From assembly GCA_015179025.1 (NCBI GenBank), contig WHUX01000070.1, positions 62,001 to 126,000 on the forward strand: DNA of 64,000 nt. The letters are read 5' to 3'. The stretch comes from Terfezia claveryi (lineage: Eukaryota; Ascomycota; Pezizomycetes; Pezizales; Pezizaceae). This document shows positions 24,391 through 35,774 of the stretch, piece by piece. The notes under the pieces are model-generated. The model was not told where the DNA came from. It did no database searches and saw only the letters and a list, made by a program, of their open reading frames with translations. How positions within the stretch are numbered: position 1 is the stretch's first letter; each line of letters begins with the position of its first letter. The position numbers and the translations under genes are program-made.

Positions 24391-25994
24391 ATGGCGCGAA
24401 TTACAGGGGTAAAACTACATTTTCCCAAAATGACCGTCAGGAAAATCCAAGGGAAGCTCCAACACCAGCCGGCATTGAATAGGGGTCACCGGCACCAACT
24501 GTCTTTGAGTAGGCAGAGGAGCCAGTCGAGGAGGAACGGCACCCAGGTCTTCAGGGAAGGGAACATCAATGCTCCGAGATCCACAATGGCTTCGACAACA
24601 ATTACGTCGCCTAGGTGCATCAGTCATCGAGCAAACTACAAAACATAGTGCACCCGTATGGCATGACGTTCACCCAGATCCGCGAGAGCGGGGGATCACC
24701 CGAGAATCTCCAAGCGGGAGGAAAAGCACGCAAGCAGGGGCGGTGAAGTTGGCAAGACAATTTCAAGGGGCATTAGGGGATACACACCTAGTGTATGGTG
24801 GAGGTAACTGGAGGGTTCTGGGGTTCTGGAAATAGAAGGTTAGGTCATAATGGTCAGGGCGGCTGTGGCAACGGAATTGCTGATACGGACTATGGAGAGC
24901 AGCGAGAGATTTCTAGGGTGAGGCAAATTATTGAGGCGATTGATGGAATGAATGGGGTTAATGGGGGGAACCACAAGAGAGGCCAGGTGGGAAATGGTGT
25001 GCCTGTGGGACTGGAGGCTTCCACGACTCGACGACTCGACGACCCGATGACCCAAGGAGCAGCATTTTTGGTACAGCCGACTTGGCGGAGAATGGAGAGA
25101 GCAGAAGTTAGTTTAGTTAGTATACCAGGGGCTGTACCTAAGAGCTCTCGCTCGGGGGCAGGCCTGAGCAATACTGAGGGCGTCTATCTTCCACCACACA
25201 AGCGGGAAGGGACGAAGGAAGGCAAAAAGCAGAAGGTATATTAGAACAAGCCTAGGAACCATATCAAGCCGGAGAAACCGGGCCTGAGTGAAGTCAAAAG
25301 GGAATCTTCATCCTCGCGGGAGTACCCATGAAAACGAAATACATACCACCGGCACTGCGCTTGCAGAACAAGCAACTTGCCTCTCTGCCGAGCACGAGCC
25401 ATAGGTATGGAGTATCCTCGAGTATCTGGAGATAGAAAGGTCAGAATTATCAACATCAACAATGATACTGCAGGACGGACCTTGTCGGAAGCAGAAAGAA
25501 ATGATATACCGGAATTAGGTCCACGATCTCCTCAGTCATTACGAGAGGAGAGAGTCTTACAAACCTAGCCAAATGCTCACATGGCGCCTGTAGTAGAGCT
25601 ACGGGCTGTCATGAATGATAAACAGGTTACTGTCCGTACAAGATGACGACAGGGCGCACCTTCATTGCGAGAAGAGCGTCCCGCCGGAAATCTCTCCACG
25701 GGGAGGTCACCCACTGAGTATTTCCACCTACACACCAGAGATTCTACCTGCTTTTCCCGAGGAGCAATCGGACGCATCTACGGTTCATCTACTTTTCGAT
25801 TTCAATCGCAGCTTCATCTCAGTCAGAGGTCGAGACTCAGTCAGGCCCCTCGGGTCATCGGTCCGTCCGTTAATGACAGCATGGAGCCTCGTTCCTATTT
25901 GTACATATCTCGCGCGGGTCTGGCAGATTAGCTTGCCTTACCCTTGAATCCACCTGGGTTTCCGGGTGGCTCCTCATGCCCCGGGCCGCATTTA

Positions 25995-26025
<31 letters not shown>

Positions 26026-26485
26026 AGACGCATCTACAGCACCAACAACTAGCATTGCAACTCCGACTCTTCACATTGTGATACAGGGAAGGCAACGGCT
26101 TGACGTTCCTATCTCGGAGCCGTTGGCAGAAACGATGCCACTATCTCGAAACCGGCATACTGGTCGCGAGGGTTGGACCATCTTAAAACTCCGGCCTGGG
26201 TTAGGAAGGCCAGGTCAAGATGTTGTGGTATTTTCTCAACAACCGACAGAGATGGGACACGAGGCTGATCCTCCTATGATGCCTACAACAAGGGTTAGTG
26301 GAGTGGCTGTGGATGAGACCAATACGGGAACCGAGGATGACCAAGGTACAGACGACTCTCCAACTACCGATGCCCCTCAAATATCGCGACCGAGGCAAGC
26401 TTATGCCAGTGTAGTGAGTAATGCTCCTGACCCACCAACGGCAGAGCCTACTGGTATAAGTATAGGTGAGCAGCGTGAGCCGTGA
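24391..26485 (+). pseudogene. Decayed upstream part of a zinc-knuckle gene region
   Basis: Protein-like sequence runs through this stretch but is cut by in-frame stops and frame changes. From 24795 one frame (frame 0) continues to about 25645 through TAG at ~25242, TGA at ~25329 and TAG at ~25566; each could come from CAG, CGA or TGG by one transition. It contains EGVYLPPHKREGTKEGKK, and a KYIPPALRLQNKQ segment appears in another frame. After a SINE-like insertion at 25782 the text resumes (TAPTTSIATPTLHIV...SRPRQAYASVVSNAPD) to a stop at 26485. The PRQAYASVVS style recalls retroelement ORF1 proteins, but this is weak. Could be one gene with the exon at 26799-29096 before decay. Confidence 0.45.
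25771..26037 (+). mobile_element. Near-complete SINE-like element with 11 bp target duplication
   Basis: GACGCATCTAC occurs at 25771-25781 and 26027-26037. The 245 bp body between them ends in CCTGGGTTTCCGGGTGGCTC, CTCATGCCCCGGGCCGCATT, a T-run and about 22 A immediately before the second duplication. This is the longest copy of the family. A possible B-box-like GGTCGAGACTC lies near the front (about 25827), so Pol III transcription is conceivable but not shown. Removing body plus one duplication (256 bp) joins two protein-like frames (…EEQSDAST and STAPTTSIATP…), so it appears to have landed in a coding exon. Confidence 0.75.
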
Positions 26486-26778
26486 ATCCAATAAAGGAAG
26501 ATACAAGTGACGAGTGAATAGCTGAGTGCACAGAGAAGGAACGAAGCAATAGATAGCTTTGTATGGAACCGCTGAGATGTGTCTTGATTATTATCCCCAG
26601 TGAAGTGGGGAATACACAAGCTATATATACATGGACGAACATCTAGAGACACATGAGTTCATATGGAATATCATATGGAGGATATATATGTTGAGCCGGA
26701 TAAAGCCGGGCATACAACATGTGGGTCTTTAAGGTTATAGCTAGGTATGGGCGGAATGACATGTGCGACATTCTAACA
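26483..26778 (-). mobile_element. Probable solo LTR of a copia-type element
   Basis: On the minus strand this begins TGTTAGAATGTCGCACATGT and continues CATTCCGCCCATACC; the copia 3' LTR at 46817-47305 begins TGTTAGTGATTGAATGCCAT and continues CATTCCGCCCATGCC. Order of later blocks (an ATATATATACATG segment, then GAATAGCTGAG-like text) also agrees. The far end is placed at a TG at 26483 by analogy. Flanks are AGCCG and AGTGG, only a partial match for a 5 bp target duplication. Confidence 0.45.
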
Positions 26779-26798
26779 AGTGGGACTTTCAGAGTAAG

Positions 26799-29096
26799 GA
26801 AAACGAACAAGGAGCAGAAGCCACAGATCCCATGGCGAAATTGGTACAGGTGAAGAGGTGTCCACAAACCCTCTGCTTGGTGGATCAACAGAATATCCAG
26901 TCAAACTTCAACTTAGAGAAGGGGCCATGCCTAATCAACTACTAGACGATGTGAATTACGCAGTATGGTATCAGGACACGTTGAGCAGTAACAGGAACAC
27001 CGATCCTGGCTGTGGCACAAATAGTGCATTCACTTCAACGAGGTGGCCTGAAATGGAGCAAGCGGTCCCGAGAGGTCGCCCTGCTCAGCGATACCCTCAA
27101 CACAATGTTTATGTGTGCCGGCCACAGCTAGTTGGAAGAGAGTGGCATATACCAGAACGACGCTGTGACCAGCATCAGTGCAACGGGTATCAGAAAACCG
27201 GATCCACACGGCATCTCCAACAACCGAATTCGGAGGAGCACCGTAGACATAGCCAATTCAATGCTGGCGGAGCTCTGATTGACGGTCCGGAAGAGACTCG
27301 GAAGGGAAAGCAGCCCATGCGAGATGCGGCACTGCAAAGTCAGTCTCGTGAGCCACGACAGGACCTTGACGGAGGTGATCAGCATTGGCAGCAGTGTCCT
27401 GAAGCGCAGCAACCTGATGAGAGAGCTCAGTTGCTCCTATACACAGATATTCACGCATATGAATACAGCCACCGGGAGCGTAACGCCAGTGCAAGTGCCA
27501 CATGCAGGGTCAGACATTTGAATCCACTAGTGGGTGAGAGACAGCGGGCCTATTCAGCGATTGGGCGTGTATCTAGGTTATCACAATTTGAAGGTCAGTT
27601 AAACTTACCTTTCTTAAAATAGGTGGCACTGACACTGTGACCTAGCGGAACCCCAGTCTCCAATTATACTGAATAAAGCTGCATTGCCTTCTGGTTGTGT
27701 TCGGGGCTGTGAATGTCAAGATGCCCAGCAGTGGAGTAACAGTAGCGAGGGATTGGCGCAGGGAGGAATTAAGGGCTTTCTATCTAATGAAAGAAGCGCA
27801 ATACCTGTCGCTACACCGACCGGACTACTGCTTTTACAGCATGCCAGAAAATCAACTTCACACGCGGAGAAGTTCTCTAGAAGGGCTGAGAATGAACCTG
27901 ATGCACCTAGCTTGAGCAATGGAAATGGATCTCTTTGTGTAGCTGGATTTCCTTTGGCAGTTGACCAAGGAGAAGAGCTTATCGATTGGCCTAACGAAGA
28001 GTTATTTGACGGGGAGGCAACATTAAGTCAGATGGCTGCGGAAAAAGACACAGGCGAAGAAAGTCGAAGCAAAATGGACGTAGAACAACAGCAAAAAGTA
28101 CCTTGGCGGCCACCACATATCCCAAAGAGCAAGTTTAAACCATTTAATAAATGCATCAGGTGTGGGGTTCATGGCCATTTTGAGCGTGATTGCAGGGAGT
28201 TCTGGAGGATATCTGGGTCAGCAACACGAGTGGACCCTGAGCTAAGAGGCTCAGAAGACGGACTCTCAGAGGAAACGGGAAGCAAATCTAGTTCCGATAC
28301 TGGTCCCAACTGTACGGAATGCGGATTGTCTCACGGTTTGTGGGATTGCGAATATGCATTCATCCGACAGCAAGGTCCAAATGCACCAAGGGAATGGAGA
28401 CCAGGAGACATGGTGCGGAGACAGGCGCAAGAGCAAGTTGCCGAGGGTTTCTCAGCTGAAGATCCGGACGGGCTTTTCGTAAATCACCCCTGCGAGGTTT
28501 GTTTTCCAAAAGGCACATCTCGGTTTCTTTCTGTTCGTGGCTTTAGGACACTGGGACATTTATTTTTGCGCTTGGAGAAGCGCAGGATCCTCATGAGTCC
28601 AGAAGACACTCAGTATGATGAACATCTTCGGTTGATTCTGGAAAGGATGAAGTTGAGTCACCTGGTGTGGCTTCTGAACGCAGGCTACTTCGGTCGCGCC
28701 GCAGAGGAAATTCGGACTCACATGACTGAGGAATTGCAGTCGGTGGGAAGATTGCTGGAGTGGGATTGCCCCAATGAGCATGCAGAAGGGATGGATTGGT
28801 TAGGGTACCAGGAGAGGTTGGGGATGAAAGAGGAGTTGCTGCTGGAGGTGCAGAGATGGGAGTTGTTACGATGGGTGAGTTCAAGGGTGAGCAGCGGTGG
28901 GCTTAAGCAGACGGAGAAGAGGTTGTTGGTGAAATTGTTGGATAGGCTGGAATGCAGGGAGGAGGGGGACTTGGTGGGGATAGTAAGGGGGGTTGTAGTG
29001 CCGGTGCCATTGGTGAAAAGGGGGGGTTCTGGGAGGAACAAGGGGGTGCATAAGGAAAAGAGCGAGCCGGGGATGAGTTGGAATTGTTTCGTTTGA
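26799..29096 (+). CDS. Zinc-knuckle (CCHC) protein, two exons visible
   Basis: Two open frames, 26799-27593 and 27646-29096, are joined in frame by a 52 nt intron (27594-27645) with GTCAGT donor, CTGAC branch site and CTAG acceptor. The 5' beginning is unclear: frame 2 is open only from 26798. The first exon is Gln/Arg-rich. In the second, a classic retroviral-type knuckle CIRCGVHGHFERDC (C-x2-C-x4-H-x4-C) is coded at 28152-28193, followed by CTECGLSHGLWDC (one residue shorter) at ~28312 and a CEVC pair at ~28490. The ~190-residue C-terminus is helical with Leu/Glu/Trp (MKLSHLVWLLNAGYFGRAAE). Nucleic-acid binding is inferred from the knuckle. An ATG-initiated shorter form from 28032 is also possible. 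Confidence 0.6.
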
Positions 29097-29363
29097 TAAG
29101 GGGATTTGATGATGGTTGCTTACATGCTTCGGGAGCGAAGTGAAATAATCTAGTGGTGTGCTTCGTGAATCTTGACTGTTGCTTGTATTTATATATTTAT
29201 TCGAGGCGCATCGTTCAAGAAGGTTGATATTCGGCAATTGAGGAGTGTGCATTAGTTCCATTGGAAATACTTGAGCATCAATTCAGGCGGGGAAGTAACT
29301 CTAGTTTGGAATCCACATCACCAGATTGCAAAATAAACTTGTACCACAACCAATTCCAATTAC

Positions 29364-29394
29364 TAGTCTGGCTTGCACTAGCCCCTCGTTTAAA
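29364..29394 (+). mobile_element. 31 bp micro-insertion with 9 bp target duplication
   Basis: TCCAATTAC occurs at 29355-29363 and 29395-29403, flanking 31 bp that begin TAGTCTGGCTTGCACTAGCC and end CCTCGTTTAAA. The core is shared with 33289, 45744 and 46445. Confidence 0.65.
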
Positions 29395-30066
29395 TCCAAT
29401 TACCACCTCTATGTTGCTCATGTTTAAAATAAATGTGAACGCTCATAACCAGATATGCTGATAACTCATAATGTACGAATGCTTCCGATTACTCACTATT
29501 GCGTATATATTTGCTGTAAGTAACTGTATGTGAATTTTGATATAACGATTATACACATATACCACACACGAATATATCTCTCTCTTGCTCTTGCTTGAGA
29601 GAAGGTCTTCTTAACTGAACATATTTGATCCAACCATGGCCCTTCTACGTTACTTTCAATAGCTTATCCGAACGGAAAGAAGGTCCGGAATCGTTCAATG
29701 TCTGGAAGCGATACGAGGGTAATGCTAGTTTGGATTTTTCGTTTCGCAAATGGGATATTTGATGGAGATGGGTATGGAAATTCCTAGGCTGAAGAGGGGA
29801 AAGGGGGGGGGGGGTGCGTAGGGTGAGGGATATAGGGTGGATAGGGGCGAGGTGAGCAGGAATGAGAGTAGGCGGCCGGGTTCCATGTGATTGGATAAAC
29901 TGAGTGGCCTCGGGAAGGAGGCAGCTACCTACTCCTTAGGTTTCTAGGGCTGTGACGACCCTCGATAATCAGAATTCAGTTGGCGGGCTTGTACAATGAT
30001 AATTAATGCTATCTACACACTGACTAGTGATGCCATGATGATACGCTGGTCAGACAACTCGTCGCA

Positions 30067-30639
30067 TCACACTGTCCTCCTCCAATCTTCATAACTGACC
30101 TCATTATTTTTTTCTTGTAGAGCAATGCCCCGTTGGGTATCCCCCACTCGCCGCTCATCCTCCGGTTTATCTAGAATTTTTTCACCCACCCTCCTGCGAT
30201 CCACCATTGTTCCCTCTTTCAAATAATCAACCATATAATAAGAAACCACTTCCTTCCACAGGGCCTTCACATCTTCCAACCCACAGCTTAGCTCCTGCAT
30301 CATATTTTCCAAAGTCTGTATCTTCGCCACAACAAACTGTCTCCTCCATCTCCTCGGTACCCACCAGTGATTTGTTAGGATACCTGCGGTAACCAACTTC
30401 TCTAGCTGGCTGTGGAGTTGATTTATATGAGACCTCAATCGTGGAAGCAGGGCTTCAAGGTTTTCGATTTGTTGTTTGTGGAATTGTAGTTGGAGATGAG
30501 AGACGGCGAAAGGTAGGGTGAGGCGTTCAATGAGGAAGGTTTGGGTAAATTTGAGGTCTGTGAGGGGCTCTTGGAGGCGTGCAGAAGTAGTTGTGAGGTT
30601 GTGAATGAGAGCTTTGATTTGATTGATATTCATAAACAT
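30067..30639 (-). CDS. Coiled-coil lineage-specific protein (190 aa)
   Basis: Starts at an ATG at 30639 (a second Met follows two codons later at 30633). Residues ~5-100 are mostly helical and heptad-like (NINQIKALIHNLTTTSARLQ, HKQQIENLEALLPRLRSHIN), followed by WWVPRRWRRQFVV and a second helical stretch; the C-terminus is charged (DRRRVGEKILDKPEDERRVG). On the same strand upstream, a GTAAGT donor (~30728) and a CTAAC branch site (~30683) suggest an intron in the 5' leader. No family recognised. It is convergent with the zinc-knuckle gene that ends at 29096. Confidence 0.55.
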   Translation of the reverse strand: MFMNINQIKALIHNLTTTSARLQEPLTDLKFTQTFLIERLTLPFAVSHLQLQFHKQQIENLEALLPRLRSHINQLHSQLEKLVTAGILTNHWWVPRRWRRQFVVAKIQTLENMMQELSCGLEDVKALWKEVVSYYMVDYLKEGTMVDRRRVGEKILDKPEDERRVGDTQRGIALQEKNNEVSYEDWRRTV

Positions 30640-31347
30640 AGCTGATATAGGAGGGGAATTGTATACTCTATAGGGCTCAAGTGTTAGGAGAAAACGGGAG
30701 TACAATGCTATCGATATGGGGTCACTTACGTAAATATGGAGATGACAGCGCCGGTATATTCTCAGTCTTGATCCCGACTCGTATATATTATTTCGTCAGG
30801 TGTGAGTGGCTAGGAATAACACAGGAATAACAGGCCAAAGCTTGCTCCGGGTCCAATGTTTTCGCAAGCCGTAATCCCTTCAGAACCTGGAAAGCCCCAA
30901 ACTTAAGATGCTCGAATGGTGTGTACTAGTAGTTTTTGAAATTAGCCTCTAGGCCACTGTCACCAACGTAGACTGTGTCGGTCCCACCAATTTTGGGTCA
31001 AAGAGTTCGCAGACAATGCAATGTAGACTCAGAACTGTAACAAAGTTGAAGACTGTGTCGGAAAAGGTTTGATTGGTAAGCTGAGACGTGTGAAGAGGAA
31101 TATTGCTGCTTTCTTGATGGTGAATATGTGGTGAGGGGTAGTGAACATCAAGTAAAGGTGGTTGTGGGTTGAGGATTTGTGAAGTCGAAGGTTACTTGTT
31201 GCCAAGAATGCCTAATTTAATTGTTCCTTTGGAATTACCCTTATCCCATTTTTTATTTTTTATTTTTTAAAAAATAATTAAAACAAATACCCTTATTTCA
31301 ACCCAACAAGTTCCGCCAACAATCTAGTCTGTTTTGTACTTGAATAA

Positions 31348-32235
31348 CTAAGTATATGAACTGATAACGGTGGCACCACTCGGTCTCACCGCAAGAGCCC
31401 CTACAGGACTCTTCCCCCCAAATACTGGGGGCATCACCTCACCTGCCCAAACACATATATCATCCTTTGTGCTTCATACACATCAGTTGCTTCGCCACTG
31501 GTCCAACTCGGGCTCATGCAGCGTCTGGAAAACTCCCGTAACTACGCCCTGGCGGCCGAAGATGCTATGAGGATTCCTAGAGTAACTTGGGCCGTAGGCG
31601 AGGATATGCATTCCACCAGTCTGTATCCCCAGCTGAAGAGATTTGATAAGTGAAGATGGGTTTAGTTCGAAGTTGGTAAAGTTCGGCACTGGAGGTCTTA
31701 CAGTTCCACATCATGAGTTGGTAACTGTAGCATCAAGCACAGTAATTAACTTTACTCGTTCCTTTGGGACGCCACACACAATGGAGAGTGTGCTATTGTC
31801 TATACGTATATTAGCAAGCTTCACTCCACAGGAGCAGGGTTATGCTTCTCACAGTATGTTTGCACTTTACCTAGACGTGATTTGTGCTAGGTTTTGCCTC
31901 CTTACCCGAACGAGACCCTGCATGTTTCCACTGAGTTTTTGTGAAATATCGAACCTGGCTAAATGGAAGTTCACTCCACATCCCCAAGATTGGGAAATAC
32001 CAGCCGTTGGCCCTTCTTACTCGAGAGAGATCATGAACAGAACCTTTATACGTTGATCACTCCAAGGCCTGAGTCGGCTTCTTAGAAGATGAAATTCTTC
32101 TTTAGTTAGACTGGTCGGACTACCATTGCATTCCTGGATGATATCTGCAGCCTCCTGCACAATCTTGCTCCGAATGGGGTTCATAGGAACCCCCATCAAG
32201 TTTAGAGCCATTGTGCTGGAGCCGGAAAGTGACAT
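31348..32235 (-). pseudogene. Heavily mutated gene, one frame with about eight C-to-T-type stops
   Basis: From an ATG at 32235 a single frame can be followed to about 31350. It begins MSLSGSSTMALNLMGVPMNP and includes QEGPTAGISQSW-like text (stop in place of the Gln), SWGCGVNFHLARFDISQKLS, VKLANIRIDNSTLSIVCGVP and GGMHILAYGPSYSRNPHSIF. The frame is interrupted by TAA (32019), TAA, TGA and TAA near 31860, TGA near 31718, TGA at 31485 and just after, and TAG at 31350. Every one can derive from CAA, CAG or CGA by a single C-to-T change, and no indel is needed. That is the pattern expected of repeat-induced point mutation. Protein family not recognised. Confidence 0.6.
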
Positions 32236-32290
32236 TATTGTAAGGTTGGATTGAGTTTGTAAGGTTGGATTGAGTTTGTAAGGTGGATTG
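32235..32290. repeat. Three tandem copies of an ~18 bp unit
   Basis: GTAAGGTTGGATTGAGTTT occurs about three times, the last one shorter (GTAAGGTGGATTGAGTT). It lies immediately upstream of the ATG of the pseudogene at 31348-32235. Confidence 0.75.
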
Positions 32291-32416
32291 AGTTGAAGAG
32301 GACTGTAAGTTGGCTTGTGGAGTGTAAGTGAGTCGGCGAAGTGACTGTGAGGTTTGTTGGAGTAGAGTAGAGTGGAGGTGTGTCCAGGATATACGCGCCC
32401 GATTCTGCGCCACTCC

Positions 32417-32480
32417 TTTTCGGTTTGGTGCTTTTTTAATTTTTAAATATACAGAGTACTCGTTACTCCTATTCGATCCC
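32417..32480 (-). mobile_element. SINE-like fragment, minus orientation
   Basis: On the minus strand: GCCCTTTACTGGGATCGAAT, AGGAGTAACGAGTACTC, TGTATATTTAAAAATTAAAA. This matches the 3' end of the family. It directly follows the protein-like text of the pseudogene at 32486-33213 and supplies its present stop (TAG in GAATAG). No target duplication was found. Confidence 0.6.
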
Positions 32481-32485
32481 AGTAA

Positions 32486-33213
32486 AGGGCAAGTTAGGTA
32501 AATTCTCGATATGCTGCCTAGCAGTAGCCTGATATTTGTGACCTATACCTATGGTGACGGAGTGGGGACCACAGAATCCGAGATCAGGATGTCGGAGGAT
32601 TCCTTGGGTGAATATGGGATCATCCAAAAGTGGTCCACCTTTGAGAATGGCCTCGGGTAGAAGGAGGGAAGGAGTGTGGGGAGTTGTGGGGAGTGGTATA
32701 GTGGTAAAGGGGTTTCTTTCTTTTTCATTCTGCGTACATCCCGCCTTGGGAAGTTGGGGTTGGATAATCCACCGGACTTGACCCGGAGATGCGGTCTCTC
32801 GTCATAGGTTAGAATGCCTTGTACACGAGTTCTCAATCAAAATGGATAATATTATAAACTAGGCACCCAACATAGACTGCTCATATTGCTTTGCTAAACT
32901 GACCTGGGTATAAATAGTATGGTTTAGCGGGTTGGGGATAGAGGTTCCTGGCCCAGGCGTATCCAATCAATTGTTTGACTGAAGTACCCTCTGCCGTGTA
33001 TCTAATCATGGAGTTGTTCAATAGACAAACTCTTTCAAGGTTCAGTTCTTCCGGATTGGCTATTTTTGTTTGTTGTACATTACCCTTGTACGCATAGGTA
33101 GAAGGAGGGCCGTATAGGAGGTTCTGTGATTTGTTGAGTAGAGAATTGTCAATGGAGGCTTGATAATAGGTGATCGATGGACAGCGATTGAAGAGGGTTT
33201 CTTTCGACCTCAT
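32486..33213 (-). pseudogene. Second mutated gene, truncated at its 3' end by a SINE-like element
   Basis: An intact stretch from ATG 33213 gives 110 codons (MRSKETLFNRCPSITYYQAS ... PKPYYLYPGQFSKAI-type ending) and then a TGA at 32881. The frame continues as protein-like text through TGA, TAA and TGA codons, each one C-to-T step from CGA or CAA, then shifts frame once near 32660 and continues as LPEAILKGGPLLDDPIFTQG and GFCGPHSVTIGIGHKYQATA before entering the SINE-like sequence. Family not recognised. Same strand and same type of damage as the neighbour at 31348-32235. Confidence 0.5.
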
Positions 33214-33229
33214 GGGCTACCAAAAATAT

Positions 33230-33790
33230 GGCTATACAGTTACAAGCATAGCAGATACAAGCATAAATTGATTACAAAGCTAGTCAGCTAGTCTGGTTGG
33301 CACAAGCCTCTCGAAGCATATCGCTCCCCATCCTACTTAGTAAAAATATGCAAATTCTGATTACAACAATATTCTTATGCTTTATGCTTACAGAGCATAC
33401 ATACTTATGCTTGTAACAACAGTTGCGCTAAACCGCAACAGGGGTTTATCGATAAGAACCAGACTAAACTAACTCACCATACTTACATTGATCTTACAAC
33501 ATAGACAACACTCACAACATACACAACATATACAATACATACAATACAATGTAATGCATTTTTATGGATTAAATATTCTGAGAAGACAGCCATGACTAGT
33601 TGTAGTCGCAAATCTCCAAATTCCTTAATCCAAAAAGACCTCATGGACCTTCAGATACTGATCCAGCACAAGTACAACGGCTACACCCGGATATACCTGG
33701 TTATAAATTTCTCTAGCTATAAGCATATATTGGTTATAAGCATACCTTCCCCCGTCCCGAGGATAAGCTTGTAACGAGAGTCATCTGTAA
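33230..33790. mobile_element. Pogo/Tigger-like miniature repeats
   Basis: The segment GCGCTAAACCGCAA...GGTTTATCGATAAGAACC (about 33424-33462) recurs in inverse form at 43490-43530, and TATAAGCATATATTGGTTAT (about 33717) recurs inverted at 43660-43690 and in similar form at 42085-42115. Such alternating 'cgataagcatat/ggttataagc' text resembles ends of pogo-type elements, but complete termini could not be set. The family relation is seen; the class is inferred. Confidence 0.4.
33289..33321 (+). mobile_element. Copy of the TAGTCTGG micro-insertion
   Basis: TAGTCTGGTTGGCACAAGCC then TCTCGAAGC. It matches the copies at 46445 and 29364, but no clear 9 bp duplication flanks it. Confidence 0.4.
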
Positions 33791-35774
33791 CAATAGTGCA
33801 ATGACCTCATTGATAATTATGAAATTCAATTTCTTCCTGGTGAAACCCTCGGCATGGTTAGTTTAAGCTCAGGTCAGCCTGAAAGGACACGAGATGGAAA
33901 TACTTTTGTTGCTAGGAGGCCTTTACGGCGTTGTGGCTAGCTATGCGGACCGAGAAGCGAGCTGTGTTAAAGACTCGTATTCGCCATGACTCAATGTTGC
34001 TGGAGTGAAACCGCATCCGCATTCGTTCCTACTGTACGAGTCAGATTTCCGGAAGTCTACACGGACACCGGTTGGCAGAAGTACGTACAATATACATCTA
34101 GTTTGCCTCCGTCATCATCTAATGTAAATAATTCTTATTTAGATTCCTTTTTTGATAAAATAGAAAAAGAACTAAAGCAATTAGCATATATATTGAAATC
34201 TAGGGAGCTTTTGTCACCACAGTATGGTTTATGACAGTCTGTCTGGGATGTTTGTTGGGGGGGAGGGGGGGTTGGATATATGCGGTGTGCTTTGCCATGT
34301 CCAAGAGATGGAGGCTGTGGCGTTGCCGCTCTGCGAGGTTAAAATTCAAGGTTGGAATGCACTTGCCCAAGAATAATCAAATTCGATTACCACTCCTTTA
34401 GATAGAGTCTGACAAATATCTGAACTATACACGTTCCTCTCCTATTCCATCAGACCCAGAACCGAAAGAGCTCCATCACCGTATGGATGGTGTTGTGCCA
34501 ACCAGACTACATCGTCACAACTAGGTCCACACCCGCCACAATCTACCTTCCCACATTACCCTCCTTGCCCCTCCTCACCTATTCTCAGAGGGCGTCAACA
34601 ATTACATTGGAGTTGACGAGTGCATGTAGTAAGCACGATAGACCTCATCTCTTTACCTGTAAGTGCTCATTCCCTTTGATATCAGCCTTGGAATAGTATT
34701 ATCAGTGAAGTTGGTGGTGCTGCCAGCTTGCGGAGACCAGGCGGATTGTGATGTGGCAGCATCCCCGGTGGGGTAGTTTTCTCCAATAGCCATGTTCCAA
34801 CTAGGCCTCCGTGATTAAAATCCCTGTGTAATAAATGCTAGAAGTCAGGATTGCGAGAGGGGCGGCGGTGTATAGAGGGTGATCGTGGGATTGATTAAGT
34901 CCAGCTGCCGACTCAGTGCCGAGGTACTGTCTCTTGCAGACAACTCAAAATGGAGAATTGATGTTGTGTTCCAGGGCAATCCTGGCAGTGATTAGCACCA
35001 AGCACCCTGAGCAAGATGGTTAGAAACTTAGCTAGAAGGAATCCGATGGTGTATCAGGAGTATGATATCCGTGAGCCTAGGTCAATCAGAAGCCTGATGG
35101 CCTGGGTTGAGGGCTCTGGGGAACAGCCCGCGATAATCCATATTTGTTTTCCGGTTGGCCATTTTCAATCCACGTAGAAAGGCGGAGGCATTTACCAATC
35201 CGCACACTGTGCCTCCTTGTGCCTGTTCTATTCGTGTTACTCACCCTGCACTGCACCGTTGGACTACTACCCTACCGGTCGAGGATCAGAACACACAACA
35301 CCAACCATACTACAACCATAGTCAGACTGCAATTAGCCGCACAAGGGTTAAGTATCCTATAACCACCGCCAGACTACGTCCTTGCTATATCTCGTCTTTG
35401 CTACGTTCATCTTTATTGTGAGCTCATATACATACACAAGCAACACCTGCCTGCGTTTACAGCATCTATATTCTGCTACCACCTCGCACTGGGGCTTCCT
35501 GCTTTCTCATTCCAGTGGAAAAGAACCAAGGCAAATTTACTAAGCGAAATATACATTGCCTGCTACGGTCAGCTCACTCCAGAAGTCATCTGCAACGGTG
35601 GGGAATTCCTATCTCAAATATCCCCTGCTTTGGCTGACGAGAGGACATAGAGGCATACCTGGGGGCTGGCGTCTTTGATCTATACAGCTCTTTTTTACAT
35701 ATAAAAAAAGAGAGACCTTGACAGCTAGTTGGAAAGATAGAAAGTGCTTACTCCTTCCCGAAACTACCAGAAAC
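33791..35774. other. No convincing gene
   Basis: An 82-codon ATG frame at 33986-34234 (plus) and short frames near 35144-35421 are the only openings; none has recognisable features. A G-rich tract lies at about 34255-34273. The last few hundred bases are probably promoter and leader of the gene starting at 35775. Confidence 0.4.

Noticed and set aside
25988..26026. T-run followed by A-run as a simple palindrome or assembly artefact
   Set aside because: It sits exactly before the second 11 bp duplication and after the family's conserved 3' block, so it is better explained as the element's tail.
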